Part shown: piece after piece, positions 1 to 12,092 of the stretch
Layout of the letters: each line of letters opens with the position of its first letter
Numbering within the stretch: the stretch's first letter is position 1
NCBI RefSeq assembly: GCF_027596085.1
Contig: NC_072471.1
Location: 13,260,310 to 13,324,309 of the forward strand
Length of the DNA: 64,000 nucleotides
Direction: 5' to 3'
From: Anoplopoma fimbria
Lineage: Eukaryota > Chordata > Actinopteri > Perciformes > Anoplopomatidae
Notes under the pieces: model-generated
The model's database searches: none
Seen by the model: only the letters and a program-made list of their open reading frames with translations
What the model was told of the DNA's origin: nothing
Translations under genes and position numbers: made by a program

Positions 1-962
1 AAAAGAAAAACAATCCTTGTATTACCTCTTTATGCCAGCATATGCTCGCTCCAATGTTTTCCTCCACCAATTGTCCATATTATTCCACAATCACATCACC
101 CATTTACGCATCCATCAGTGCAATTTTCTGTTACCTTGCAACAAAATATGATCATAAAAGCCCCACTTATCATAATAATAATTCCCTCCTCCCATTTTAC
201 CCCCGTTATCAAATGCTTATTGACAGGGATGAAATGGAACTGGTGGTTTATCCCGGCCTCTTCCCATCAATCTGGCCCATCTAAGACTTTGAAGCTCTGC
301 TCAGAAATGTAGAAAGGGCGCTGATCCTCCTGCTCAGGCCTCATCCACTTGCCTACGTTTTTTTTTGCAATAACTGCCGTCTAATTTATGCAGCCTCATG
401 GATGCAATTATTCCCTGTGTCCACAGTCGCAAAGAAGCGCTGGGACTCTGACAGTCTCAAGACGGATCGGATGCGGCTTCCAGTGTTTATCTGAGGAGCT
501 TGTCATCAGTGTGTGGATTGGAAATGGATGTTCTGCTCTCGCCTTGGTGGGAGAGGCATGCTGAGCTTTGTGAACTCGGGCCCTGTGGGAGGCGCCATCT
601 TCCATCCCTATATCTCTTCTACCTTTTTTTCATTTCCCACCCTTTTGAGTTCCCTTTTCTCAGATCTCCTGAGAACTGAGGCCAGTTGGATGCCTCCTTA
701 ACCACCTGTTTCATCTCTCCCCTCCCTCCCCTCCCTCACCTCTTTACCTTCCCCTCTCCCATCCCTCTGTCCTTCTCAGTCTTCTCTCCGAGGGCCGAGC
801 AGCGTCTCTCCTGGCCCTGCGCTTCCCGTTCGATCGGCCCGATAGTTTATTCACTTCACCCAGACACAAAAGACATCAAGCTGACTGATCAGCGGGCAGG
901 AGCCGGGGCACGGCTGATCAATGAGGCCTTGGGCAGAGGGGAGGGGGGAGTCAGGATGGATG
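1..962. other. Unassigned non-coding DNA
   Basis: No gene is visible. The stretch from about 600 to 790 is strongly pyrimidine-rich on the plus strand (runs of CCCTCC and TTTCTC). The short open frames here lack codon bias, flanking splice signals or any recognisable domain. Confidence 0.6.
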
Positions 963-1110
963 GAGGGAGGAGGAGGAGGAGGAGGAGGAGGAGGAGGAGG
1001 GGGGGGGACAGGTAGGCTGACAGACGCACAATCAGCGGGCCAATCGATGGGAACTTTTGCTGAGCTCAGATAAGAGGGTGCAGCCCGTTCAGGACACACA
1101 ACCAGATCCT
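890..1110. promoter_or_regulatory. Possible regulatory block around the GGA repeat
   Basis: This GC-richer block contains two CTGATCA motifs (near 883 and 913), a CCAATCGAT motif near 1039 and an AGATAAGAG GATA-type site near 1069, interrupted by the GGA microsatellite. No TATA box, open frame or transcript end is visible, so this is only a compositional suggestion of a regulatory element. Confidence 0.15.
963..1007 (+). repeat. (GGA)n microsatellite ending in a G-run
   Basis: About eleven GGA/AGG units are followed by an uninterrupted G-run. The polyarginine or polyproline open frames across it are products of the repeat. The plus strand is purine-only here and could form triplex or G-rich structures. 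Confidence 0.95.
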
Positions 1111-2417
1111 CACTGACAGGAGCTTTTGTTTCCCATGCTCATGAGCTTTATGCTGCTCTAGATGACACCACTGCAAAAAAATAAATAATAAAATGTAACA
1201 AAAGGCACAATACATTGAAACAGCAAGATAACGTCTCATTCATTTGTTTATTTAAGCACTGGCTCTTCAAATACTGCATTCCCTGGCACAAGTGTACGAA
1301 ATCTACTAATGTGGCGTGATATATGCCCTCTACATAATTAAATTGTGTGTATGAGTGTGCCGGGGGTTGGGGTGGGGTGGGGGGGGGGCATCGATTGGGC
1401 TCCATTCATGCCTTTTGTACGTCTGTCCATCACAGTAATGGCGCAGACAATATTGATTCAATATATTGGAAAACAATGGAAGCACCTGAGTGTTTGCCGT
1501 CTTCTTATTTTATCACTTTCAAATGCAAATTCACCCGTTAAGAGAATTTATTTCAAATAACTCTGCCTTCAAACGAATCTTATAATTTCACCAGTCTCTG
1601 CATAAGCTCTGTGTTCTGGTGAACCATGTAGATGGAGAGAAATATGGCAAATTGAAGACATTTACAGACGAGGCACAGAGAGAGATTAGAGCCTCTGCTC
1701 CCTGTCCTCCATAGTGCGATGGGGTCATCAGCACAATCACACTTTTTTTCATCACTGGGGCTTTAACCCTCCCTCTCTCTCTTGCCCTGTCACTCATAGG
1801 TGCAGACACACATTCACACCAAAACCTGCTGGGAGCTGATGGAGGAATTGGTTTTTTTACCGGGAGAACATTGGTATCTCCCAGAGACACCAGTGGATAA
1901 GGGTCATTGGAAAGCAAATGTGTTGCATCTGATATTTTCTTTTGAGCGTCAAAAAAGTGGGTTTATTCAGCAAATGCCAGGAAGACACGCAAGAGGCAGT
2001 GCCTTCATACAGAACCAATCTTCACACTCAGCTCATGATCACGTCAACCTTGAGCTGAATCCTTGGCATCTATTTCCAAACAACATACTTTAAAGATTAC
2101 GTATTTTTTTTCATTAAAATACATTTATATGACAGTTGTTTGCCCACGTTGCGACGTAAAGGCAGTTAGTAATGGATGTAACCAGATTCAACTCAATGCC
2201 ATCCGAGCATACCCGGACGGTTTCCCAGGCAAGCGTGCTTGTCCACCCCCGCTGTGTGGTTGAAATCTCGACACAACTCGGACAGAAAGTGGCTTCCAGC
2301 CCAGTCGGTGAAAGGCACAGCGCGTCAAGAGGTTTGTAAGCTGATCGATAGCGAGCTAATTGGAAAAAAGCCGCAGGAAATGTGATAATGTGGCTGTTCG
2401 CTCTGGTCCTACTCCGG

Positions 2418-2418
<1 letters not shown>
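1111..2418. other. Unassigned non-coding DNA with one G-quadruplex motif
   Basis: No gene is visible. The only strong local structure is a G-rich run at 1362-1388, which has four or more G-tracts separated by T or TT. The minus-strand open frame at 1588-1917 has no recognisable domain. Confidence 0.55.

Positions 2419-2505
<87 letters not shown>
2419..2505 (+). repeat. (CA)n microsatellite, 87 bp
   Basis: This is a pure CA dinucleotide run of about 43 units. It explains the His-Thr and Cys-Val repeat proteins that six-frame translation gives around 2360-2869 and 2114-2545. Confidence 0.99.
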
Positions 2506-2511
<6 letters not shown>

Positions 2512-4630
2512 CCCGCTCTCGGGGGTCGGGGTCTGGGTCCTTCAATCTAGCGGTTCTCTAATAAGACTGGAGCCACTGGTCGACCCGAATGAACATCACA
2601 GCTGCTCAAACCGAGGAGCGTTAGACGTAGGGAGTGCTACCGCACGATTACGAGCACATTTCTTCACACGTTCATGCGCAAGACGACAAAACACAGCAAG
2701 ACAAGCTGGTGGGATCGGTGCTTGCCGCTTGCTGGATCAACGCCGCGAGCACCAACATGCCACTAAGACATGTAGCAATAGTGTACAGGAAGGGAACCAA
2801 TCAGAGTGGCAGACAGGAAAGCACAGAGGCAAGGAGAAAGAAAAACAAGTGTGTCATACAACAAAGTGATACAGCAAAACTTATTTAAGAGTCCTGGCGA
2901 AATAGGAGCTGCTAGAATCTTTGCGATTAAAAAAAAAAAAAAAAAAAAAAAGGAATGCCGGCCACTAACGGGACAGTAAGTTAACTCGGTGGTTGCTTTT
3001 GTAAACGGGTGGCCGGTCCTCAGGAGAAGAGTGTTGAACGAGATGGACAGGAGTCGGGATGATGATGAAACAGAAGGACTTAGGAAGACAGACGAGGGGA
3101 CTGGAAGCGGTGTGGGAGGGGAGGGGAGAGGGGGAAGAGAGAGGGTCTCTCGTCCCATTTTTTATCTCAAGGGATCTCCACATGTCACCAGAATCCGCTG
3201 TACCGCCAGACATGAGTGACAGTGATGGGCACTGTGGGCCATGGATCCAGCGTCTTCCACTCCTCCCAATTCCCCGAGCCGAGTCTCTCTATCCCTGTGA
3301 CAGGATGAGGAGACGTCGTGTCAGCTGAAGTACGACAGTCTTACTCTCCCTCATTTCTTCTTACTCTTAACGCTGTTTGCTTGAGTTTTGTGTACCTTTC
3401 TTTCTTTCTTTTTTTCTTTTTTTAAATGCCTAATTCAGTCCTTTATTCTTTCAACCTCAATGTTTCTTTCTCAGTCCTGTCTTGGCTCTTTGACACCTCT
3501 TTTGTGTCTCACCCTTTTATTCTGTCCTTCTTTTTCTCTCGTCCGTAGTCTCTTGTGTCAGTCCTTAGAATGGCAGTTCCGGAGTGTTTGGCACAAAAAT
3601 AGAGCAGGTGGTCAACACCTGTCTGGTTTCCTAGATTATGGACCGTTTCTTTGATATGCCACCATTTGTCTGAATCAAAGGCACTGTTTTTAGGACGTGC
3701 TTCAGAGACGCAACGGGGCAGCAGTGCTGTCACCTCTCCTTTCTGCTGTCGACACCTTCGGCTTTAACTCTGGGTCACGACAGCTCTACATGTTCCCAAA
3801 TGGTACCTGTTTGGTGTCTGTAAAAGCAAAGAGAGCTTGTGGAGAGCTTCATCAGATGAATGAATCTTGTGGGCATCCAGGGAGGGATGCTGGTCGTTTT
3901 CCTTCAAGATCCTGACACAGAGTATCATCAATTACCTGGACTGGTTTTAAACTTAAAGGTCTGCACAGGAGAGGGCAGAGTAACCTTTTATGTGAATCAT
4001 TGTTTATCACACTGCACTTTGCGGATGTGTGCATGGAAGGTGGTGTTGTCTGACCACATCTGAAGGCAAAAGTGTTTATAGTTAGTGTTCCAAACTGCCA
4101 CACTTGAAGGTGGGGCGAAAAGCCTGCCGTCAGAGCCTTGTTCAGGCTGCATCACATTATTACCTGATCTCCCTTCAAGTGTGAGTTTTGCATGCCTAAG
4201 GGCCACTTTACGTTGGAAAGGAGTAAAGACGTCTTGTCCGAGCTCCTCTGAAGACTATTCGACCATCTGACGGGCAGTTCTAATGGAGTATACTGCCTCT
4301 CTGAGGAGTTTTGATGCAGTGAATCACACAACTGTGGATAAGGGCTCACACCCACGGAGTCTGTACAAAAGGGGAGGCATGCAGACTAAACTGGTGAAAA
4401 AGGCGCATGATAAGCAACAGAGGGGATTATTATGACAATTAACTCCATCCGGGACTCTAAAGTCATTGAGCCGATGAAACAAAGGAGAATCTTTGGTTAA
4501 CCTCCTTCAACATGCTTTATAAAAAGTGTACAACGCCATACACGGCTCAGGCCTCAGATGGAACTTTGCATGTGAAATATCCGAGACAACCTTTGCATTT
4601 CTTGTCCCAACATGTGCTATAAAGCATTTG
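2506..4630. other. Unassigned non-coding DNA
   Basis: No gene is visible. It contains a 23-base A-run at 2929-2951, which might be a decayed retroposon tail although no body is recognised upstream. A purine-rich stretch runs from about 3050 to 3145 and a pyrimidine-rich stretch from about 3400 to 3550. Confidence 0.5.
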
Positions 4631-4666
4631 CTCATACAGTTTGTATGTTTAAACATACTGTATGAG
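4631..4666. repeat. Perfect palindrome within a 36-bp hairpin-like inverted repeat
   Basis: Positions 4643-4658 are a perfect 16-bp palindrome, GTATGTTTAAACATAC. The outer 10-bp arms at 4631-4640 (CTCATACAGT) and 4657-4666 (ACTGTATGAG) are also perfect reverse complements. Several alternative hairpins are therefore possible. No mobile-element context is visible and the role is unknown. Confidence 0.85.
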
Positions 4667-4907
4667 ATGCAGTATTTGTTGCTTATTGGTTTGTTGCAAA
4701 ATCTTGCGCATGAATGTACACAAAATATGCAATTTGAGTTAACAGACCAAATCCAAACGTTAAATAATTGATTTAAGCCTGTACAGTAGTAGTATTTTAG
4801 CAGAACCTCTGATTCTGAAAAGTGCGGCCAGTGCTGAAGAGCCTTAACACTTGCATTCTTTCTACTGGCCTTCAGGGGGCGACTCCTCTGATTGCCAAAA
4901 TAAGTTT

Positions 4908-5398
4908 GACTGTATAGAAAATGACCCTACTTCTCACTTGATATAATACCTCAGTAAACATTGTAAATATAAACTTATGGTCTCAATCGCTAGTTTCAAG
5001 TCTTCTTCATTACAGCATGATGTTCATTTAGTAAATTATGGTCCCGTTTAGATTAAAATGGACGATGAAGCAGGGTATGCTTTAGGGCGGGGCTGCCTTG
5101 GGTTTGACTGGTTGGTTCCAGTGTTTGGGAGTTGACCATGTTTTAGTCTTACAACTGTAACCCTTTCAGAGTGTGTTTTCAGTCCATGAAAGTTCATTGT
5201 AACATTTTAGTCACCAAAAATGTCTCCACCCTCTTGTGTCATCTCTGGATAAAAAAACTAAAAACAAGATGGCGACGATGACGATGTCCGAAATCCTAGA
5301 TGGCGACAACCAAAATGTGGAACTCGAGGCTTCAAAACTGTAGTCCACAAGCTCACGGGTGATGTCACTGTGACTAAGTCCACTTCTTATATACAAAG
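4908..5398. mobile_element. Divergent copy of a dispersed fish repeat (family A, copy 1)
   Basis: This copy shares with 37990-38547 the block around GTATGCTTTAGGGCG (near 5078) and, further on, the order ATGGCGAC, then GAGGCTTC or AGGCTTCG, then AGTCCACAA, and a closing ACTTCTTAT-type end. From memory, this matches a very common interspersed repeat of spiny-rayed fish, probably a non-autonomous DNA transposon. The ends, GACTGTATA on the left and TATATACAAAG on the right, look like degraded inverted ends. No transposase is encoded. Confidence 0.55.
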
Positions 5399-5804
5399 TA
5401 GATAACAGAGAATACTAGCAAATTTAGAAAGCTTCAACCGTTCCAGATAAATGACATATTCTTGTCAACCATGATAAAGATAAATCAAGAATTTCAGAGC
5501 TACATATAAACCTAAAACACTTTCTACTAAGTATTCACCCGTCGATCGTGTTAACATGTTTTCAATTACTAAGCATACAACCTCAGAAAGCTGTTGACAG
5601 TTTTCCATCAGTGAGAACTGCATTAAGCTCTGCGTCTCCCTTTTACCTTTTTTAATCACACTGGACCCCCTTATCAAGTGGGCTGCACCTTAAAAAGCAG
5701 TCTCCCCTTTTCTTCTTTGACTACCTCAGCTTCAACAACACCATTTATTTTGGTGTGAAGACAAGCCAATCTTGTTTTGTGTGTGTGTTCCCTTCCTCAA
5801 AAGC

Positions 5805-5888
5805 TGCCTGGCTTACCTGTATCTCCAGCTTCATCAACCTCCTGATGAAACCCATACTGGCCCTTCTGCTGATAAGGTAAGCCAGGCA
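5805..5888. repeat. 84-bp inverted repeat with 13-bp perfect arms and an inner hairpin
   Basis: The left arm at 5805-5817 (TGCCTGGCTTACC) is the exact reverse complement of the right arm at 5876-5888 (GGTAAGCCAGGCA). The 58-bp interior contains a second stem, TTCATCA and TGATGAA, around a 6-base loop. No target-site duplication is evident at the borders. It lies about 50 bp before a long GT tract. It could be a tiny MITE, a structured RNA or a chance palindrome. Confidence 0.85.
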
Positions 5889-5938
5889 ACGAGATATATC
5901 CATCATTCACCTACTTAACGCTCACGCGGACACAAGCC

Positions 5939-6068
<130 letters not shown>

Positions 6069-6243
6069 TGGTACACTATAAAAAGATTAGGATTAGAAAT
6101 GTGAATGAAATCCCACCCTCTGCTGCCACCCAAGTAATCAAACGGCCTCAAACAAAAGAGAAGTTCATTTAGTGCCACTAATTCCTGCTTGGTGGCTTCA
6201 CAGCATTCCAGTCTCATTATTCTATTAACCAATCCACACTCAA

Positions 6244-6265
6244 ACACACACACACACACACACAC
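6244..6265 (+). repeat. (CA)n microsatellite, 22 bp
   Basis: This is a pure CA run about 180 bp after the long GT tract, so the two can pair as an imperfect inverted repeat. Confidence 0.95.
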
Positions 6266-7837
6266 CAACACGCGCACAAAACCTCATAAATTGTGTTGTG
6301 GGACTGCTGCCAAAGCGGAGCCTGGGTTCAGCTGGGTAGTTAATCATCTCCTATAGCATGTAATTCTTGTAAACAGTGTTTGTCTGAGCACCAAGAGAGC
6401 CGCCCCACCCCGCCCCCCCCAAGGCTCTAGTTCGCTGTGATGTGGCGGCGTACCTGGGAATAGTAGTTCTTGTGCAAAAGGGGCCAAAGGTCGCAAGGTG
6501 TTCATTATTGACTCCCTGCCCCAAGTAGCAGTGGAAGCATGGAAAATATCTCACCGGGGTGGGATCGGTCGTCCTGGCGCTGCTCCCTGGGGTGTTTGAG
6601 TGGCGTAGAGTGTGAATATGAACAGAAATCATTACACTCAGGAGAGTGTTAGAGTGTTGACGCTTGTGTGGGCAGGTGTAAATGTAGAGCGTTGCTCATT
6701 TGCCAATATGTGTGTTGCTGCATCAACTAGCTGCGGCCCATCTGTGCCTTCAGAGCCGTGTAAGGCAGCGGACCTTTCGACCACGTGTAACCTGCGTCAT
6801 CAACACCACCGCGTTAAACCCCGCCGAAGCCTCAGAATGATGCAATTTCTTCTGCGTCTCCCGGTCGGTTTTCCACCGGTCACTGTGTACACAAGGTCAT
6901 TTAGCTCCTGATCAATAGCTTGTATCGAGCCTACACTCCCCACACCATCCCCTGTTTCTGAAACGGCCGTTAAATCGATGGGAACAAATGAAATTAAGCT
7001 CCTGGGCGGCTCGGAGGAGCAAATGATCTTTCTGTGATTAATAACACACTGTAAACGCGTCTGTGCTTGGCACATCACATCAGAGAGTATTTTCCTGCCT
7101 CGGCTTGTTTCCTCGGGGTAAGACTAAGAGAATAAAGCCGTGGTAATGGTGTTTATCCGGGAAGCACCATTTGGTAGGACATTGGAACAAGAACAAATGG
7201 TTTTGTTTGTACAGATGTAAGTATGTTACTTTTAGTGACAGAATTAAAAAGTGATTAAAAAGTTTGAGTTTTAGAGCCTTGTCATATCAGTGGATAGAAT
7301 TCACACAACTTGAAGATGTAAGGGCAAGATTAAGAATGTGACAGGAGTGAAGGAGTCAAATATTAGATGGCAGGATCAGTATATATTTTGTGCTTCATCT
7401 AGCTGAAACTGATCCGTAAAACAAAACGTGTTTTTTGCCTATTACAATATGACAATATATTCATGTAGGAGACAGCTAATAATACATCAAGCTATCTGGC
7501 TCACTGTAACACTTAAAGATGTGACATAGTGGTGTTTAGTCAGATACCAGAGCACTGAGGCTCATCTCAAAATTGGGCCGAGTTATGTCCGGACCACTGC
7601 GTCTGAGCTCACTTTCGATGTGTGAAAATCATGCAACTTGTGACATTTGAAGCATTTTATTGCGTCGGAAAAATGAAATGTTCATCTCAAAAAGATCAGT
7701 GTAAGTTCACTGAGCCACACAGAGTCTTTGTGTTTATTTTAGTAGCAGTTCAGTTGGATAGCATCAGTGTATATTATTGAATAGATAGAGACAGCGAGAA
7801 TGAGAATTTGTTCTCAGTTATGGCTTTATAACTTTTT

Positions 7838-7839
<2 letters not shown>
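6266..7839. other. Unassigned non-coding DNA
   Basis: No gene or mobile element is recognised. Around 6700-7080 the composition is more GC-balanced than the surroundings, and short open frames occur on both strands. None has a start context, domain or splice signals that would support a gene. Confidence 0.55.

Positions 7840-7886
<47 letters not shown>
7840..7886 (+). repeat. (ATT)n microsatellite
   Basis: About fifteen ATT units are present. They give the polytyrosine run seen in translation near 7800-8072. Confidence 0.98.
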
Positions 7887-7887
<1 letters not shown>

Positions 7888-8968
7888 ATAATCAAGCCAT
7901 TAATTTATGGTATTTCAAAATAAAATTAACAACACATCTTCCTCAGGATAAACATTGCTATAACTTGCAAGTCCATTCATTTCAACTAAGGACTTATATC
8001 TTTAAAAATAGGTTACAAATAAATAGTCTTGTATTTAAAGTAATTCACTTTAAAGTAATTTATTTTAATTAAAAAATGTAACTTTGTTGCTTTTGATAGA
8101 ACGTTTTTTTTATTTTCACAAGTTCTTCCTTCACCCAACTTCCCCAGGTCCAGTGCTTTCTATGTCCTCAGCAGTTGGCACACAATAATAATACATCGTT
8201 GGTGCCGAGGCATGTTTGTGCCAACTGCGAGCATTTCCTGCCAAGGCTGAATCACGCAGAGGCTAGTCAAGCTATGTTGAATTGCTTTTTAGGGAAAATT
8301 GCCCGGGGCGTGATTAGCGTTCTTTATCATCATAAACCATTCTCCCCTATGCTTTCGTTATAGTGCTTAGGAAACAAGAACTGAACACGACATTAGTTGC
8401 CCTGTCTTCATCCGTGGTGGAAGATGTACGATTTGGGGCATTTGTCCGTGAAAACCACTTTCTATGTCATTTGTTGAGGAAAAACTACAAGGAAAGCGAG
8501 AAATAAAAATCCAGGCAACAGCAGTGAATCCAGCATTTAATACTTGGACAACACTTATATGGATGCATTCTTGACTGATGTCTTGTCACTACATGGGATA
8601 ACATAAAGATCTTTGCACTGCCCTATATGTAATGTAGCCATTTCCAAAAGCTCACAGAGCAGAAGACTTGACAGAAGAGTCGAGATACCTCGTTAGTGAT
8701 ACAGCCTCTACGTGAACCTTTAAAAAATAACTACTCAATCTGTAAAGCTCATACACTGAGTTTCTCTCTCTTCCTGTCTTAAAAAATCATATCATAATTA
8801 TCACGTCATTAAATCAGAATGGTCCATTTTTAATATATTCTCACAACAACTGATTCTGCCGCCGGGTGCCAAGAGACGTCGTAGCACTAAAGCCTGTGGG
8901 TTTGGTCCCATGAGGGCTCAGATCTGCAGCTCCACTGTGACCCAACCACCACCCGACGTGTAGTTTGC
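7887..8968. other. Unassigned non-coding DNA
   Basis: AT-rich sequence with no recognisable gene, RNA or repeat. The 62-codon open frame at 8175-8363 has no supporting signal. Confidence 0.55.
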
Positions 8969-9000
8969 TTTTTTTTTTCTTCTTCTTTTTTTTTTTTTTT
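8969..9000 (+). repeat. T-rich tract
   Basis: This 32-base run of T is interrupted by CTTCTTC. It sits just before two pyrimidine-tract-plus-CAG sequences (near 9029 and 9100) that resemble splice acceptors. Confidence 0.9.
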
Positions 9001-9037
9001 CATGCTGTAGAACCTCTCTCTTTCTGCAGCTGCACAG

Positions 9038-9292
9038 ATGGGTTGTACTCTTTTATTCATAAGGGCTACACTAACTTTGATCTGGCTTTTGCATTTGCAG
9101 GCAGCGTGTGTCAGATTTGAGATGGAGCGAGAGTGGATCGGGGGCCGAGAGCCGAGGACGTGGTCCTACTGGCCAGACACCCTAACAGTTCCCTGTGGCG
9201 CTTTTCTATGCCCCTCGGTTCCTCGGGGCCCGGGGCGCTTTCGATTATGCATGAGTGTCAGAACCAGTACAGTCGATCTGCTGGCCGTTTGA
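9038..9292 (+). other. Open reading frame of 84 codons, coding status doubtful
   Basis: The frame opens with ATG after a tract ending in CTGCAG. Its first 24 or so residues are hydrophobic (LLFI, LTLIWLL), resembling a signal peptide, and the rest is rich in Arg, Pro and Trp with no domain I recognise. A second acceptor-like TTTTGCATTTGCAG lies inside it at about 9088-9101, so the downstream half could equally be a short exon or a pseudo-exon. No donor site or neighbouring exon is obvious. A chance open frame in a GC-richer patch is the more likely explanation. Confidence 0.12.
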
Positions 9293-9299
9293 TATACAA

Positions 9300-11750
9300 A
9301 AGGAAACGCATACTGTAAGAGGTTTCTTTTAACAATAGTGACAAGCGCCAACTTGAAGCTGGCTTAGCCCTGCTCCCCTTAGTTATACTGCTGTTGTACT
9401 GCTGTAGTTTTACAATGTAGCACCACATTTATGCAGTTTACAATGTCAATGGTGGCAGATTACAGTGATTCCAGACGGAGGTAGACGAAAGCCAGCTTCT
9501 CATTTTTAGTTGCGACTTTCGATTTTGCTGGCTGAAATGACATTAGTGTTAGCCTCAACGCTAACTCAGTGAGTCAATTACGAGCTAATTTTTTAATGTC
9601 TCCACCTGATTTGTGAAAATAAGAATCCTGAATACGAAATTGAATGGCAGCTTGCAAGTTTATTGAAGTGGAAAAAAAGCCACAAAGCGCTAATGGCTAA
9701 AAAAAGGAGCACCATTATTTTTGCATTGCAGGTTGGAGATAGTTACCCGTAGTATTGTTATAGAGCATTGTATAAAAACATGTATGCTTCTTTGTTAGCA
9801 TTTTTAAACAATTTTGCTCACATGTGGAAAGGCTTTAAGAATAAATAAGTATTAATGTTTTTAGCAAATGTGTCTTAGTACAGGTACATTTCCCCACATC
9901 CAGTATGTGGCAGGACAAAGCCATCAACCCAATCCTGATTTGGAAACTTGAATAGAACTGAGTTATTGCTAATGTTATTTTCCTACTAAGGCAAGTTAAA
10001 ATGTGTGCATTGTAAAGGCATATTCAAAGCTCGACAGCCATACTATGCTATTTGCTAAGCTATGATTGGACAATCTTTGTTTTGGAGGGAGGTTTAGTGA
10101 ATGGTCAATTGATCTCAAGTTCACAAGAGAGCATGCAAAAATAAAGTATTGTATAAAAAGCCAGGAAGTATAATTTATTTATTTTCATGTCAATAATACA
10201 GCTTTAAACATTAAGTCTTGTTTCCGCCTTCAAGGAATGTAAGAGGATGTGATTCCGTTTAAAAACACTAAGTGTTGCCCTGGTCATAAATTCTGTGTCC
10301 TACCCGTGCTGTGGTGGGGCCCGAAGAGAGAAATGGTTTTCTTCTCTGCTCCAAGCCCAGGCCCATTTATTAAGGTGTGTTTATCATTCATAGTGACCCA
10401 GGTTAAGTGTCCTGAGAATTATATTTAAGGCTGCGGGTCCCAGTTGGCAATTAAGTACAATTCATTACAGCAGACACACAGGCCCTACGGGGGAAAACGC
10501 AAGAGCCATGGCAAAACACTGTAGCAAGAAGGGGGAGGGAGAGAGAAACCGATCCGGGAGAGAAGGGGGGGGGGGGGATGTGAGATTGATATTAAACAGG
10601 AGGGATATGTGTGTAGGAGGGAAGGGATGTGAGAAGAGAGGCAGATTGTTTGAGTAGAGGAGGTGAGTATCGAGGAGGGGATAAGTTTTAAAAAAACAAC
10701 AACACAAGACTGTTGGTCGACGGAGCTGGATCAGAATGAAAAGTGGATCCGTAATTACCAGTGCAGCCTCACCTGATGGTGTGGTCCGTCAGCGATGTTG
10801 AGCCGAAGATGTTGTGGTGTTTTCTTGCCCTGCAGGGTGGTGCCCCGCTGCTGATGCTTTTTTAGATATGATATGTTCAAAAGGCCTTTTTTTGTTTATA
10901 ACACAAAACACACCTAAAGCACTTGAGCTCACTCAATTACTAATTTAGCGATGTATTGATTTACCGTCGGTACTGTGGTATAAACTTTGTTTCATGTTTT
11001 TTTGAAAGTAAAGATCTGACTTTTTTTATCTGGAATAAAAGGGTGTAGCGCTCCTCTCCGTGGCTACGTTATGTAACCCAATTGTACAGGTCCTACGTGT
11101 TTTGTATTTGCTTATTCACGCAGTCAGATCTGCTGAGCACTTTTAATCTAATTTGTCACGTATTCTGAGTCTGGCGCCTCGTGTGCTGTTTTTTTTTTTA
11201 AACAGGCGCAGCAGCCTGGAAGTGCACTTCCTGCCATCTGAGGTGCACTTTGCATGTTTAGTTGTTGGAGGGATTATAAATCTGAATATGTGTGGCTTTG
11301 GTGTTAAGCCAAATGCACTCATAGAGGTGACAGCCGAAATCATCACTGTTCTAGCTGTATTTACTTGTTCTGTATTGATATACAGATTTGTACATAAAGA
11401 GAAAAAGTCCCTAGAAGTTTAATCCAACCTTTAAACCTAACTCTTGATTTGAAATGTTTCCAGATCTGTTGGAATGTGTACTAATGCTAAAATAAAAGCA
11501 TAATAAGGTTGCAAAACAAGAGGTAGCAGTTATTTATTTACAGTATGTAAATAAACAGAAACTTAGACTTAAGAATAAGTTCTTATTTATTTACATAAGT
11601 CACTTCTGTAGATTCCTATGCGATGGCAGCTGTGTTAAATATAACAGCTGATGTTAAACTTGATATTACCATCCCAGGTGCTGTAGGAGTCGGCCTTAAC
11701 GTTGGTCTCAAAGACGCCCAAAGTCCTCCTGTGCGACATTCCCAATTCAG
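9300..11750. other. Unassigned non-coding DNA
   Basis: No gene is recognised. It contains a 13-base G-run (10565-10577) within a purine-rich block from about 10530 to 10690. The stretch 9530-9760 has the GCTAA-rich look of old fish repeats but cannot be assigned. Confidence 0.5.
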
Positions 11751-11754
11751 TCCC

Positions 11755-12010
11755 ACATTTAACGTAATACGAGCGGCGCTGCGGGTGTGAGGAGCTATTC
11801 ATTTTACTCAGAATGAAATCAATAAAATCGAGCTCCCTTTTGAAAGCCGTATTTCATTGTATGCGGAGCGCCTTATTGCACCAATTCAGCCCCAAAGTAA
11901 ACAAAGCATTAAAATGAAGAAAAATCCTAATTCAATACAAGCCTTGTTCGTCTATTCATTTCACAAACATTTTCTGAATATTGTGAATGCTCCATTGATC
12001 TCATTGTGAA
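11755..12010. promoter_or_regulatory. Candidate conserved non-coding element
   Basis: This AT-rich stretch carries dense transcription-factor-like cores: AATAAAATCG near 11820, ATTTCATTG near 11850, a forkhead-type GTAAACA at 11897-11903 and several ATTA or TAAT cores. It lies just before a strong acceptor-like site. The call rests on composition and motif density only; whether it is conserved cannot be seen from one genome. Confidence 0.25.
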
Positions 12011-12092
12011 CATGTTTCAGTATAATCACAGAGCCTTCTCCGTGAATATCTTTTTTTTTTTTGTTCCGAAGTGTTGTACTTGTAAAACTTAC

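Noticed and set aside
2360..2869. 169-codon open frame, the longest in the window
   Set aside because: Its length comes from the 87-bp CA tract, which encodes His-Thr repeats; the remainder has no domain or splice support.
2929..2951. A-run as the tail of a SINE or processed pseudogene
   Set aside because: No recognisable body upstream and no flanking direct repeat.
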